Below, piece after piece: positions 11,661-22,984 of a stretch of DNA of 64,000 nt. Made by a program: the position numbers and the translations under genes. Source of the stretch: Sneathiella chungangensis (lineage in GTDB: Bacteria; Pseudomonadota; Alphaproteobacteria; Sneathiellales; Sneathiellaceae); assembly GCF_009882935.1 (NCBI RefSeq), contig NZ_WTVA01000003.1, positions 98,715-162,714 of the forward strand, given 5' to 3'. Each line of letters opens with the position of its first letter. Position 1 is the stretch's first letter. The notes beneath the pieces were generated by a model. It searched no databases and was not told the origin of the DNA. It saw only the letters and a program-made list of their open reading frames with translations.

Positions 11661-12541
11661 ATAAGACATTTTTGACAGTTATCGCCATTTTGCTGGTGGC
11701 GCTCGGTGTGGTGGCGTCCAGTGCGCTCTTTACCGTTTACCAGACGGAGCAGGCGATCGTCATGCAGTTTGGTAAGCCGCAACGGGTCATCCAGGAACCG
11801 GGGCTTAACTTCAAGCTCCCCTTCGTGCAGGATGTTGTCTATGTGGACAAGCGTGTCCTATCCGTCAGCACACAGCGTGAAGAGGTCGTGACACGGGACC
11901 AGAAGCGCCTGATGGTGGACAGTTTCGCCCGGTTCCGTATTGCCAACCCGCTGCAGTATTACCAGTCCTATGGCAATATCCAGATCGCCTATGCGCGTCT
12001 GGAAACGATCCTGAACTCGCAGCTCCGGCAGAACCTCGGTCGCCAGTCCCTGAACAATATCGTTTCGGGCGAGCGGTCCAACCTGATGAACCAGATCCGC
12101 GAACAGGTGAATACGGAAGCCAAGGCCTCCGGCATTGACGTGATCGATGTGCGGATCGTCCGGGCCGACCTGCCGAAGGAAAACAGCGAGAAGGTCTTTG
12201 ACCGGATGCGGTCCCAGCGTGAGCAGGAAGCCAAGGAGATCCGGGCAACGGGTGCGGAAATCGCCCAGCGGATCACGGCCAATGCGGACAAGGAACGCAC
12301 GGTCCTGATCGCCAATGCCCGGAAGGATTCGGAAATCCTCCGCGGTGAGGGCGACGGTGAGAAAAACCGTATCTTCGCTGAGGCGTTCGGCAAGGATGAG
12401 GATTTCTTCGCCTTCTATCGCTCCATGCAGGCCTATCGCGGGTCGATGGCGGATACGGACACAACCATGGTGCTGTCGCCGACTTCGCAGTTTTTCAAGT
12501 ACTTCGATCGACAGAATGTCACCTCTGAAGAAGACAAATAG
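11657..12541 (+). CDS. hflC: FtsH protease modulator HflC
   Basis: A 294-residue SPFH protein, the partner of HflK. It has an N-terminal hydrophobic anchor (about residues 5-25) followed by VYQTEQAIVMQFGKPQRVI and the band 7 core, then a long charged helical region with EREQEAKEIRATGAE-like heptads and the conserved DEDFFAFYRSMQAYR close. Overlaps hflK by 4 bases and is followed by a terminator, then by DUF2065 and degP as in many Proteobacteria. Confidence 0.95.
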   Translation: MNKTFLTVIAILLVALGVVASSALFTVYQTEQAIVMQFGKPQRVIQEPGLNFKLPFVQDVVYVDKRVLSVSTQREEVVTRDQKRLMVDSFARFRIANPLQYYQSYGNIQIAYARLETILNSQLRQNLGRQSLNNIVSGERSNLMNQIREQVNTEAKASGIDVIDVRIVRADLPKENSEKVFDRMRSQREQEAKEIRATGAEIAQRITANADKERTVLIANARKDSEILRGEGDGEKNRIFAEAFGKDEDFFAFYRSMQAYRGSMADTDTTMVLSPTSQFFKYFDRQNVTSEEDK

Positions 12542-12552
12542 GTAACAGTATG

Positions 12553-12586
12553 AAAACGGCCCGTATCTGACTGCGGGCCGTTTTTT
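12553..12586 (+). terminator. Terminator after hflC
   Basis: Stem AAAACGGCCCG paired with CGGGCCGTTTT across a 10-base loop, ending in a run of six T. Because DUF2065 begins only 16 bases later and lacks an obvious promoter of its own, read-through is probably partial. Confidence 0.8.
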
Positions 12587-12602
12587 ACAAGAGGCGGGAC
12601 GC

Positions 12603-12791
12603 GTGGTAACGGATATTATGCTGGCGGCGGCGTTGGTGCTGTTTTTTGAAGGCGCGCTCTATGCCCTGTTTCCCGACGGCATGAAGCGGATGATGGTGAC
12701 GGCGATGGGGACGCCCAGTCATATTTTGCGCATATTCGGCCTGGCGGCGGCGGTGATCGGCGTTATTCTGGTCTGGGTGATCCGGGGATAA
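12603..12791 (+). CDS. DUF2065 family small membrane protein
   Basis: A 62-residue protein with two hydrophobic segments (about residues 5-22 and 43-60) joined by a short basic loop containing FPDGMKRMM. This is the DUF2065 (YjeT-like) pattern, regularly found between hflC and degP or purA in Proteobacteria. The GTG at 12603 is used as start because GAGG lies eight bases upstream. Function is unknown, but the position suggests a link with the HflKC-FtsH or envelope stress machinery. Confidence 0.8.
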   Translation: MVTDIMLAAALVLFFEGALYALFPDGMKRMMVTAMGTPSHILRIFGLAAAVIGVILVWVIRG

Positions 12792-12841
12792 TGGGCTCAT
12801 GGCTGTTGAAATTGCAGGAATTTTTAATTTAACCGACATTT

Positions 12842-12870
12842 CTTGAAAAACGGGTTCGTTTTGCACATTT
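12842..12870 (+). promoter_or_regulatory. Candidate sigma32 (heat-shock) promoter for degP
   Basis: CTTGAAA followed after 15 bases by CACATTT resembles the RpoH consensus (CTTGAAA, CCCATNT) with one mismatch in the second half. It would start transcription near 12877 and leave a leader of about 140 bases before degP. Heat-shock control fits the function of the gene. Confidence 0.45.
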
Positions 12871-13015
12871 CTGCCTTAATTGATTTCTAGGTACATACGG
12901 CGAAATGCAGCCGCCGGCCCCGCCGGAGGTTAGGGAAAAGAGGGGTTAATATTGTCAGTTGATCCTCTGCTTGCGATCTTTGGACCCCGGCAGAGAATCG
13001 AATTATAGAAGGAAG

Positions 13016-14548
13016 ATGAGCTTGTATAACCGATACTCAGCACTGCCAAAATCGGCGGAGAATGACGTCCGGGTGGCGGCGGAACGCACGCCGGGCGCAC
13101 GTAAGTACGGCGCCATGATCGTTACGACCTTGACGGTGTTCGCCGTCATGACCGTTTTCGCCTTTAACGCGAAGGCGCGTGGCGTCCCCGACAGCTTTGC
13201 CGACCTCGTCGAGAAACTCTCGCCGGCGGTCGTCAATATCTCGACGACACAGACCGTCAAGGGGCCGAGCGGCGCCTTCCCGAAACTGCCGGAAGGTCAT
13301 CCGTTCGAGGATTTCTTCAAGGAATTCGGCAATCGCGACAAGAACGGCGAGGAGCGGGAGCGCAAGGCGACCTCGCTCGGGTCCGGCTTCGTGATCAATG
13401 CGAAGGACGGCTATGTCATCACCAATAACCACGTGATCGACGGCGCCGACGAGATCAAGGTGATCTTCCAGGACGGTGAAAAGGTACCGGCGACCCTGGT
13501 CGGCAAGGATCCGAAGACCGATATCGCGGTTCTCAAGATCGATCCGAAAGCGCATCCGCTGACCGACGTCAGCTGGGGCGATAGCGACAAGTCCCGCGTT
13601 GGCGACTGGGTGCTGGCGATCGGTAATCCCTATGGCCTGGGCGGCACGGTGACCGCCGGTATCATCTCGGCCCGGGGACGCGATATCCGCTCCGGTCCCT
13701 ATGACGACTATATCCAGACGGACGCCTCCATCAACAAGGGCAACTCCGGTGGTCCGCTGTTCAATATGGATGGCGAGGTGATCGGCATCAACACGGCGAT
13801 CTTCTCGCAGTCCGGCGGCAGCATCGGCATCGGCTTCTCGGTTCCCTCCGAGCTGGCAATGCCGGTTGTTGAGCAGCTGATCGAGTTCGGTAAGACGAGC
13901 CGCGGCTGGCTTGGCGTCGTCATCCAGCCGGTGACCGAGGAAATCGCCGAAGGGCTTGACCTCAAGAGCACCGACGGCGTTCTCGTGGCCGGTGTCCCCG
14001 AAGACGGCCCGGCCTTCAAGTCGGGCATCAAGGCCGGTGACGTGATCCTGAAGTTTAACGGCGAGAAAGTCAGCGAACCGCGCGAACTGTCCCGCCTGGT
14101 GGCTGAATCCAAGGTTGGTTCCGAAGTCGCGGTCGAACTCTGGCGGGGCGGCAAGACGACGGACGTGACGGTCACGCTCGGCGAGCTTGAGAAAGCCGAA
14201 ACCGCCATGGCGAGCGCTTCGCCGTCGTCCGGCACGAGCCAGGCCGTCGAGCTTCTCGGCATGGAACTTTCGGCGATCAACGACAGCGCCCGTGAACAAT
14301 ACGGCATTGCCGCCGATCTGAACGGGGTTGTGGTGACGGATGTCGATCCGAACTCCGAAGCGGCGGAGAAGGGCATCCGCCCCGGTGACGTCGTCGCCGA
14401 GGCGCAGCTCGAGCCGGTCGCCAGCCCGGAGCAGATGAAGGAACGCATCGCTGAAATTCAGGCAACGGACAAGAAATCTGTCCTGCTGCTCCTCAAGCGC
14501 GGCGATAATTCCCGCTTCATCGCGCTCAAGCTGAACAAGGAAAGCTGA
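13016..14548 (+). CDS. degP: Do/DegQ-family periplasmic serine endoprotease
   Basis: A 510-residue trypsin-like protease-chaperone of the HtrA family that degrades misfolded envelope proteins. A hydrophobic segment at about residues 34-50 is a signal peptide or anchor. The catalytic triad is H139 (TNNHVID), D169 (KTDIAVLK) and S244 (GNSGGPLF). Two PDZ domains follow, at about residues 300-385 and 400-505. ATG 13016 is chosen next to a GAAGGA site; a TTG further upstream gives a longer N-terminus with no support. The following hairpin ends the hflKC-degP block. It could equally be called MucD or DegQ. Confidence 0.93.
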   Translation: MSLYNRYSALPKSAENDVRVAAERTPGARKYGAMIVTTLTVFAVMTVFAFNAKARGVPDSFADLVEKLSPAVVNISTTQTVKGPSGAFPKLPEGHPFEDFFKEFGNRDKNGEERERKATSLGSGFVINAKDGYVITNNHVIDGADEIKVIFQDGEKVPATLVGKDPKTDIAVLKIDPKAHPLTDVSWGDSDKSRVGDWVLAIGNPYGLGGTVTAGIISARGRDIRSGPYDDYIQTDASINKGNSGGPLFNMDGEVIGINTAIFSQSGGSIGIGFSVPSELAMPVVEQLIEFGKTSRGWLGVVIQPVTEEIAEGLDLKSTDGVLVAGVPEDGPAFKSGIKAGDVILKFNGEKVSEPRELSRLVAESKVGSEVAVELWRGGKTTDVTVTLGELEKAETAMASASPSSGTSQAVELLGMELSAINDSAREQYGIAADLNGVVVTDVDPNSEAAEKGIRPGDVVAEAQLEPVASPEQMKERIAEIQATDKKSVLLLLKRGDNSRFIALKLNKES

Positions 14549-14571
14549 GGCTGACCTCCCTTTGACGGAAG

Positions 14572-14605
14572 ATGGCGCCCCTCGCAAGAGGCGGCGCCAT
14601 TTTTT
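14572..14605. terminator. Terminator between degP and serB
   Basis: An 8-bp perfect stem ATGGCGCC / GGCGCCAT with a 13-base loop, followed by TTTTTT on the plus strand. It ends degP and overlaps the last codons of the convergent serB gene. Confidence 0.75.
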
Positions 14606-15512
14606 ATGCCTCCACGAATTCCTCGCGCCGGTAGCCCTGGAAATAGAGCAGCGTCGTCAGGTCGCCGTAGCGGATATTGGCATCCGCCGCCGCCGCGGCC
14701 TTTTCCTTCGCATGAAAGGCGACGCCGAGGCCCGCCGCCTCGATCATCGGGATATCGTTGGCCCCGTCGCCGATGGCCAGCGTTTCCTCCCGCCGCAGAT
14801 TTTTCTCATGCCGCAGCGCTTCGAGCGTGTTGAGCTTGGCGGTGGAGTTCAGGATCGGCTCGGCGGCAATGCCGGTGAGCGCGCCCCCCTCGAACAATAG
14901 CTCGTTGCTCATGTCCATATGGAAGCCGACCTCGTCGCGGACCCGGTTGGTGAAAAAGGTGAACCCGCCGGAGACAAGCGCGGTATAGACGCCGTTCGCC
15001 CGCATCGTCCGGACCAGCGTCGCCGCGCCGGGGGTCAGCCGGACGCGCTCATCGAAGACCCGCTGCAGCGCCTCCTCCTTCAGGCCCTTCAGCATGGCGA
15101 CACGGGCGCGAAAGGCCTCGTTGAACTCAAGCTCGCCATTCATCGCCCGCTCGGTGATCGCCGAGACTTCCTCGCGAAAGCCCGCGAAGTCGGCCAGCTC
15201 GTCAATGCATTCGACGGTGATGATGGTGCTGTCCATATCGGCGAGGAAAAGCTTCTTGCGCCGGTCGGCGAGCGGCTGGAGGCAGTAATCGATGCCCGCC
15301 GGCAGGTCCGCGTCCCGGACGCAGGCGTTGGCCGCTTTCGTTTCCAGCCCGGAAAAGGCGATATCAACCGCCTGATCGGCGGCAAGCCAGTCCGGCGCAT
15401 CGCACCTCGCACCGGCGCGTTTGAGCGCCGCGGCGAGATCCTCTGCGATATTGCGAATTGTGCTTCCGGCTGTATGATCAGCGACGAGGGTGAGAACCGA
15501 TTTCTGTATCAT
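14604..15512 (-). CDS. serB: Phosphoserine phosphatase
   Basis: A 302-residue HAD-superfamily phosphatase for the last step of serine synthesis. The nucleophile is D92 with D94 as acid/base in FLADMDSTIITVEC; the SGG motif (VSGGFTFFTNR) and the final GDGANDIPMIEAAG metal motif are present. The first 80 residues form the usual N-terminal ACT-like region. ATG 15512 is chosen because MIQKSVLTLVAD fits the family; a longer frame upstream would overlap miaA on the other strand. The start codon is only 19 bases from the divergent miaA start. Confidence 0.93.
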   Translation of the reverse strand: MIQKSVLTLVADHTAGSTIRNIAEDLAAALKRAGARCDAPDWLAADQAVDIAFSGLETKAANACVRDADLPAGIDYCLQPLADRRKKLFLADMDSTIITVECIDELADFAGFREEVSAITERAMNGELEFNEAFRARVAMLKGLKEEALQRVFDERVRLTPGAATLVRTMRANGVYTALVSGGFTFFTNRVRDEVGFHMDMSNELLFEGGALTGIAAEPILNSTAKLNTLEALRHEKNLRREETLAIGDGANDIPMIEAAGLGVAFHAKEKAAAAADANIRYGDLTTLLYFQGYRREEFVEA

Positions 15513-15531
15513 GACGTGAGGCTGTACTTCC

Positions 15532-16509
15532 TTGACGGATAAAAACGCAACGCCGATCCGGCGCCAGGCGGGGGCGGTCCTGTTGGCCGGGCCCACCGCC
15601 AGCGGCAAATCCGCTTTGGCCATTGCCATAGCAGAGGAATTTGACGGTGTCATCATCAATGCGGACAGTATGCAGGTTTATAGCGGCCTCCGCGTTCTCA
15701 CGGCCCGCCCCGACGCGGAAGAGGAGGCGCGCGCGCCCCATCGGCTCTACGGCGTGCTCGATCCCGCCGATTACTGCAACGCCGCGCGCTGGCGCGATAT
15801 GGCCCTCGAGGAGATCGAGGAAGTCCGGAGCGCGGGCAAGCTGCCCGTCATCGTCGGCGGCACCGGGCTCTATTTCGATATCCTGACCAAAGGCATCGCC
15901 GAGGTGCCGGAGATTTCCGACGCGGTGCGGGGCCGGTTGCGGGAGCTGCAAAAACGTGAGGGCAATGCGGTCATACATAAAATGCTCAGCCAAAAAGACC
16001 CCGAAATGGCGGCAAAGCTCAACGAGGGGGATACGCAGCGACTTCTCCGCGCGCTCGAGGTGGTGGAGGAGACGGGCGTGACCCTCGGCGAATGGCAGAA
16101 GCGCGCGCCCTCTGGCGATATTCTCGAAGGGCCGCGGCTCTGGCTCGCGCTCACTCCCGACCGCGCCTGGCTCTACGAAAGATGCGACCGCCGTCTCGAC
16201 TGGATGGTGGCGGAGGGCGGCGCGCTCGACGAGGTGCGGGCGCTGCGGGCGCGCGGTCTCGATCCGGCGCTGCCCGCGATGAAGGCGCTCGGCGTGCCCG
16301 AACTGATCGCCGTTCTTGAGGGCAGGCTTGAACAGGCGGAGGCAGTGGATCGCATCAAGATGCTCACACGGCGCTATGCGAAACGTCAGTTAACCTGGGT
16401 CCGGAATAAGATGTGCGAAGCAAATCGATCTTTTGCGCAAGATTTGGAAAGTTTAAAAGACGAATTCTTTCCATTTATTCGTCGATTTTTGTTGACTGAC
16501 GAGAATTGA
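15532..16509 (+). CDS. miaA: tRNA dimethylallyltransferase
   Basis: A 325-residue enzyme that adds the isopentenyl group to A37 of tRNAs reading UNN codons. The P-loop LLAGPTASGKSALA is at residues 18-30, and the INADSMQVY and YDILTKGIAEVP-type (LYFDILTKGI) regions are recognisable, with the C-terminal RRYAKRQLTWVRN motif. The best start is a TTG at 15532. Its first codons are 19 bases from the divergent serB start, so each promoter must lie inside the opposite gene. The 3' end carries a probable promoter for ilvB. Confidence 0.93.
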   Translation: MTDKNATPIRRQAGAVLLAGPTASGKSALAIAIAEEFDGVIINADSMQVYSGLRVLTARPDAEEEARAPHRLYGVLDPADYCNAARWRDMALEEIEEVRSAGKLPVIVGGTGLYFDILTKGIAEVPEISDAVRGRLRELQKREGNAVIHKMLSQKDPEMAAKLNEGDTQRLLRALEVVEETGVTLGEWQKRAPSGDILEGPRLWLALTPDRAWLYERCDRRLDWMVAEGGALDEVRALRARGLDPALPAMKALGVPELIAVLEGRLEQAEAVDRIKMLTRRYAKRQLTWVRNKMCEANRSFAQDLESLKDEFFPFIRRFLLTDEN

Positions 16510-16520
16510 AGGTCTAGTTT
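16492..16520 (+). promoter_or_regulatory. Promoter for the ilv operon inside the miaA 3' end
   Basis: TTGACT, a 17-base spacer and TAGTTT. It straddles the miaA stop codon. The predicted start near 16527 lies upstream of the hairpin at 16557, so that terminator would sit in the 5' leader of ilvB. Confidence 0.45.
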
Positions 16521-16556
16521 CGCCAATGAGGCCAAGGGTTCATGGCCCGTAAATGA

Positions 16557-16585
16557 CGCCCGGTATTGCGCCGGGCGCTTTTTTT
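16557..16585 (+). terminator. Intrinsic terminator in the ilvB leader (probable attenuator)
   Basis: Stem CGCCCGG / CCGGGCG with a TATTGCG loop and seven T. It ends 51 bases before the ilvB ATG, with no promoter visible in between. An upstream GCCCG at 16545-16549 could pair with CGGGC in the 3' arm and act as antiterminator. It may also simply terminate miaA transcription. Confidence 0.65.
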
Positions 16586-16636
16586 CTATTGGAATTTAAC
16601 CGGTGCGTGCCAAGCACGAAAATCAGGATCAGGCAG

Positions 16637-18400
16637 ATGGCAAACCAGGACATGACAGGAGCAGAAATCGTAATCAAAGCGCTCAAGGATCAGGGCGTGG
16701 AAGTGATTTTCGGATATCCTGGGGGCGCCGTGCTACCGCTCTATGACGAGATTTTCAAGCAGAACAGCATCCGTCATATCCTCGTCCGCCAGGAAGGCGG
16801 CGCGGTGCATGCGGCGGAGGGCTATGCCCGCTCGACCGGCAAGCCCGGCGTCGTCCTCGTCACCTCCGGCCCCGGCGCGACCAACGCGGTCACCGGCCTC
16901 GCCGACGCGCTGATGGACAGCATCCCCGTTATCTGCCTGACCGGGCAGGTGGCGACCCATATGATCGGCAATGACGCCTTTCAGGAGGCGGATACCGTCG
17001 GCATCACCCGCCCGGTGACCAAGCATAACTATCTCGTCAAGGACGCCAACGATCTTGCGCGGGTCATGCATGAGGCCTTCTATGTCGCGACCAACGGCCG
17101 TCCGGGCCCGGTCGTCGTCGACCTGCCGAAGGACGTGCAGCTGGCGACGGGCACCTATGTTCCGCCGGCGCTTGTCAAGCACAAGAGCTACAAGCCGCAG
17201 CTGAAAGGCGACCTCAAGGCGATCAAGGCGGCGGTCAAGCTGATCTCGCATGCCAAACGGCCGGTCTTCTATACGGGCGGCGGCGTCATCAATTCGGGCC
17301 CCAAGGCGTCGAAGCTGCTGACCCAGCTCGTCCGCCTGACCGGTTATCCGATCACCAATACGCTGATGGGCCTCGGCGCCTATCCGGCTTCGGACAAGCA
17401 GTTCCTCGGCATGCTCGGCATGCATGGCACGTTCGAGGCCAACAACGCCATGCATGACTGCGACGTCATGGTCTGTATCGGCGCGCGCTTCGATGACCGG
17501 ATCACGGGGCGGCTCGATGCCTTCTCGCCGAAATCGAAGAAGATCCATATCGACATCGATCCGTCCTCGATCAACAAGAATGTGTCCGTTGATATCCCGA
17601 TCGTCGGCGATGTCGCCCATGTGCTGGAAGACATGATCAAGGTCTGGAAGTCGGAAGTTCACAAATCCGACGGATCGGCGCTCAAGAAATGGTGGGCGCA
17701 GATCGACGAATGGCGGGGCAGGGAGTGCCTCAAGTTCGAACAGAAGGGCAAGTTCATCAAGCCGCAATATGCGCTGACCCGGCTGAACGAGCTGACGACG
17801 GGCATGGACCGCTACTTCACCACCGAGGTCGGCCAGCACCAGATGTGGGCGGCGCAGTTCCTCCAGTTCGAGGAGCCGAACCGTTGGATGACCTCGGGCG
17901 GGCTCGGCACCATGGGCTACGGCCTTCCCGCCGCGATGGGCGTGCAGATCGCCCATCCCGATGCGCTGGTCGTCGATATCGCGGGCGAGGCCTCGACAAT
18001 GATGAATATCCAGGAACTCTCGACGATCCTGCAATACCGGCTGCCGGTGAAGGTGTTCATCCTCAACAATGAATATATGGGCATGGTCCGCCAGTGGCAG
18101 GAACTTCTCCACGGCGGGCGCTATTCGGAAAGCTACATGGAAAGCCTGCCCGATTTCGTGAAGCTGGCGGAAGCCTTCGGCTCGACGGGCCTGCGCTGCT
18201 CCGATCCCGACCAGGTCGATGACTGCATCAAGGAAATGCTGTCCATCAAGGGGCCGGTCGTGGTCGATATGATCGTCGACAAGGCGGAGAATGTCTTCCC
18301 CATGGTGCCCTCGGGCGCGGCGCATAACGAGATGCTGCTTGGCGACGAGGTGGAGGGCACGGGACCGAAAGTGACCTCCGACGGGCTGTCGCTGGTCTAA
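16637..18400 (+). CDS. ilvB: Acetolactate synthase large (catalytic) subunit
   Basis: A 587-residue thiamine diphosphate enzyme condensing two pyruvates, or pyruvate with 2-oxobutyrate, in branched-chain amino acid synthesis. The catalytic glutamate lies in [18 protein letters not shown]-domain motifs follow ([10 protein letters not shown]), and the ThDP motif is the GEAS..NN form usual in Alphaproteobacteria ([11 protein letters not shown] to [10 protein letters not shown]). ATG 16637 follows AGGATCAGG; an in-frame ATG at 16553 would add 28 residues encoded by the terminator hairpin itself. First gene of ilvB-ilvH-ilvC. Confidence 0.96.
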   Translation: MANQDMTGAEIVIKALKDQGVEVIFGYPGGAVLPLYDEIFKQNSIRHILVRQEGGAVHAAEGYARSTGKPGVVLVTSGPGATNAVTGLADALMDSIPVICLTGQVATHMIGNDAFQEADTVGITRPVTKHNYLVKDANDLARVMHEAFYVATNGRPGPVVVDLPKDVQLATGTYVPPALVKHKSYKPQLKGDLKAIKAAVKLISHAKRPVFYTGGGVINSGPKASKLLTQLVRLTGYPITNTLMGLGAYPASDKQFLGMLGMHGTFEANNAMHDCDVMVCIGARFDDRITGRLDAFSPKSKKIHIDIDPSSINKNVSVDIPIVGDVAHVLEDMIKVWKSEVHKSDGSALKKWWAQIDEWRGRECLKFEQKGKFIKPQYALTRLNELTTGMDRYFTTEVGQHQMWAAQFLQFEEPNRWMTSGGLGTMGYGLPAAMGVQIAHPDALVVDIAGEASTMMNIQELSTILQYRLPVKVFILNNEYMGMVRQWQELLHGGRYSESYMESLPDFVKLAEAFGSTGLRCSDPDQVDDCIKEMLSIKGPVVVDMIVDKAENVFPMVPSGAAHNEMLLGDEVEGTGPKVTSDGLSLV

Positions 18401-18488
18401 AATCCGCCGATTTTCCTTCGAAAAGCTATGGATTTAACTCTAATGCTGGTTTACAAGTGACCCGCGCTGGCAAAGGGATGTCTGGACA

Positions 18489-19001
18489 ATGAGTAACGAT
18501 AACGAAATTTTCCGCCATACCATCTCCGTTCTCGTGGATAACGAGTTCGGTGTGCTGGCCCGCGTGGTCGGCCTGTTCTCGGGCCGCGGATATAATATCG
18601 AAAGCCTGACGGTGGCCCGCGTCGACGAGGCGGAGAACCTGTCGCGTATCACCATCGTCACCACCGGCACGGCCATGGTGATCGAACAGATCAAGGCGCA
18701 GCTCGGCCGTCTGGTTCCGGTACACAAGATCGCCGACCTGACCACCGACGGGCCCAGCGTCGAGCGTGAAATGGCCCTTGTGAAGGTGGTGAGCCGGGGC
18801 GAGAAACGGGTGGAGGCGCTGCGCATGGCGGATATTTTCCGTGCCCGCGCCGTCGACACCACGGAGGATTCCTTTGTCTTCGAGGTGACCGGCGTCCCCG
18901 ACAAGGTGAAGGCCTTCATCGGCCTGATGGAGCCGCTTGGCAAGGCGGAGGTCTGCCGCACCGGCGTCGTCGCCGTGCATCGCGGCACCGACGTCATGTG
19001 A
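18489..19001 (+). CDS. ilvH: Acetolactate synthase small (regulatory) subunit
   Basis: A 170-residue regulatory subunit with an N-terminal ACT domain (HTISVLVDNEFGVLARVVGL, SGRGYNIESLTV at about residues 30-41) that binds valine for feedback inhibition, and a C-terminal ALS_ss_C domain. Its length is that of IlvH/IlvN full-size subunits. It lies 88 bases after ilvB and 57 before ilvC in the same direction. Confidence 0.95.
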   Translation: MSNDNEIFRHTISVLVDNEFGVLARVVGLFSGRGYNIESLTVARVDEAENLSRITIVTTGTAMVIEQIKAQLGRLVPVHKIADLTTDGPSVEREMALVKVVSRGEKRVEALRMADIFRARAVDTTEDSFVFEVTGVPDKVKAFIGLMEPLGKAEVCRTGVVAVHRGTDVM

Positions 19002-19028
19002 GGCGGCTGGCCGGGAATTACTGAATAG

Positions 19029-20078
<1,050 letters not shown>

Positions 20079-20099
20079 GTCTCCCGTCGAGATTTTAGG

Positions 20100-20126
20100 A
20101 AAAGCCGGCCATTGCGCCGGCTTTTT
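20100..20126 (+). terminator. Terminator of the ilv operon
   Basis: Stem AAAGCCGGC / GCCGGCTTT with a six-base loop, continuing into five T. It closes ilvB-ilvH-ilvC. Confidence 0.8.
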
Positions 20127-21538
<1,412 letters not shown>

Positions 21539-21578
21539 ACCCTTGGGCAAGAGGTATTTAAGTCCGGAGGGAAAGTGA

Positions 21579-22472
21579 ATGGCGCCTCGACAGGGCAGTG
21601 TATTCAAACTGGCATGGCCGCTGAAGACAATCATTCAGCGCTTCGCCTTCCTTGCGCTCATTTCCCTCGCGATCGCGCTTCTTTTCCTTGGCAAGGCCAA
21701 TATCGGCGTTGTCGAGAAGATGCGCACCTCCGCCACCGATTTTCTCGCCCCGATCCTCGCCACGATTTCCGAGCCCGTCGATGCCTTTCACAAGGCGGTC
21801 GCCCGCGTCCAGAAGCTGACCAGCCTGATCGAGGAAAATGAACGGCTACGCGAGGAGAATGCGCGACTGCTGAAATGGCAGGCCGTTGGCCGCACCCTGG
21901 AACAGGAAAACGATAATTTCCGCCAGCTCCTGAACGCCCTTTCCGATCCGCTGGTGCTGCCGATCACGGCGCGCGTGGTCGGCGATAGCGGCGGACCCTT
22001 TGTCCGGACGCTGCTTCTCAATGCCGGCCGGCGCGACGGTGTCCGCGTGGGGCAGGCGGTGGTTGCTCCGCTCGGACTGGTGGGGCGTATTGCCGAAGTA
22101 GGGGAGCGCTCGGCCCGGGTCCTGCTGCTCACCGACCTTAACTCCCGCATTCCCGTGGTGATGGAAAAATCGCGCCACAAGGGCATCCTGGTCGGGGATA
22201 ACTCCTCCATGCCGCTGCTGGATTTCCTGCCGACCAATGCGACGGTCTCGCCGGGTGACCGGATCTTTACTTCGGGCGATGGCGGCATGTTGCCGGCCGG
22301 CCGTCCGATCGGATTTGTCTCCTCCCTCTCCGAAAAAGGGATCCGCGTGCAGGCCTATGCCGACTGGACCCGTCTGGAATATGTCAGCGTGCTGCGCTAT
22401 GATCTACCGGGGATGAGCAGCCCGGACATGAACCCCGGCGATCTTGGCGAAAGCAGATTGGATGCAAAGTGA
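21579..22472 (+). CDS. mreC: Rod shape-determining protein MreC
   Basis: A 297-residue bitopic inner-membrane protein linking MreB to the periplasmic synthesis enzymes. One transmembrane segment at about residues 22-40, a coiled coil at about 65-110 (SLIEENERLREENARLLKWQ), then the beta-rich MreC domain with ARVVGDSGGPFVRTLLLNAG and LLTDLNSRIPVV. It ends with a low-complexity tail. Overlaps mreD by 4 bases. Confidence 0.94.
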   Translation: MAPRQGSVFKLAWPLKTIIQRFAFLALISLAIALLFLGKANIGVVEKMRTSATDFLAPILATISEPVDAFHKAVARVQKLTSLIEENERLREENARLLKWQAVGRTLEQENDNFRQLLNALSDPLVLPITARVVGDSGGPFVRTLLLNAGRRDGVRVGQAVVAPLGLVGRIAEVGERSARVLLLTDLNSRIPVVMEKSRHKGILVGDNSSMPLLDFLPTNATVSPGDRIFTSGDGGMLPAGRPIGFVSSLSEKGIRVQAYADWTRLEYVSVLRYDLPGMSSPDMNPGDLGESRLDAK

Positions 22473-22984
22473 GCCCGACACTTGCCTATCAGTTTAACCG
22501 CTTCCTGCGCGGCAGTGTGCCGTTTGCGGTCACGGTGCTGCTGGCCTTGATGAGTGTTGTGCCGATCGGGATTGCGGGCTACGCCATCGTCACCCCGTCC
22601 TTCGCCGCGATTTCCGTCTTTTACTGGAGTATTCACCGGCCCTATCTGATGGCGCCGCCGCTCTGTTTCCTGCTCGGGCTGCTGTCCGACTGCCTGACGG
22701 GCGCGCCGCTTGGCCTGTCGTCCTTCCTCTATCTGCTGATCCATGGCATCACGGTGTCGCAGCGGCGGATTTTCATCGGCAAATCCTTTGTCCTGACCTG
22801 GTTCGGCTTCGCGCTGATCGGCTTCATTATCGCCATGCTGAGTTGGCTGATCGCCTGCCTCTATTCGCTGGCCCTCTTGCCGCTGACGCCCATCCTTGTG
22901 CAGTTCGCCCTATCGCTGCTCGTCTTTCCGATGTTCGCCTGGGGCTTCGGGATGCTCCAGAACAGCCTGTTGAGGACCACCTGA
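22469..22984 (+). CDS. mreD: Rod shape-determining protein MreD
   Basis: A 171-residue polytopic membrane protein with about five hydrophobic segments and the family pattern LMAPPLCFLLGLLSDCLTG, LGLSSFLYLLIHG. It starts with GTG in the ATGA-like overlap with the mreC stop and ends with TGATG shared with mrdA, so three genes are tightly coupled. Confidence 0.9.
   Translation: MSPTLAYQFNRFLRGSVPFAVTVLLALMSVVPIGIAGYAIVTPSFAAISVFYWSIHRPYLMAPPLCFLLGLLSDCLTGAPLGLSSFLYLLIHGITVSQRRIFIGKSFVLTWFGFALIGFIIAMLSWLIACLYSLALLPLTPILVQFALSLLVFPMFAWGFGMLQNSLLRTT

Noticed and set aside
12959-13015. TTG 12959 as degP start
   Set aside because: No ribosome site and no family support for the extra 19 residues; ATG 13016 next to GAAGGA fits better.
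16553-16636. ATG 16553 as the real ilvB start
   Set aside because: It would translate the terminator hairpin; ATG 16637 has a better ribosome site and fits acetolactate synthase length (587 residues). Kept only as a regulatory possibility.
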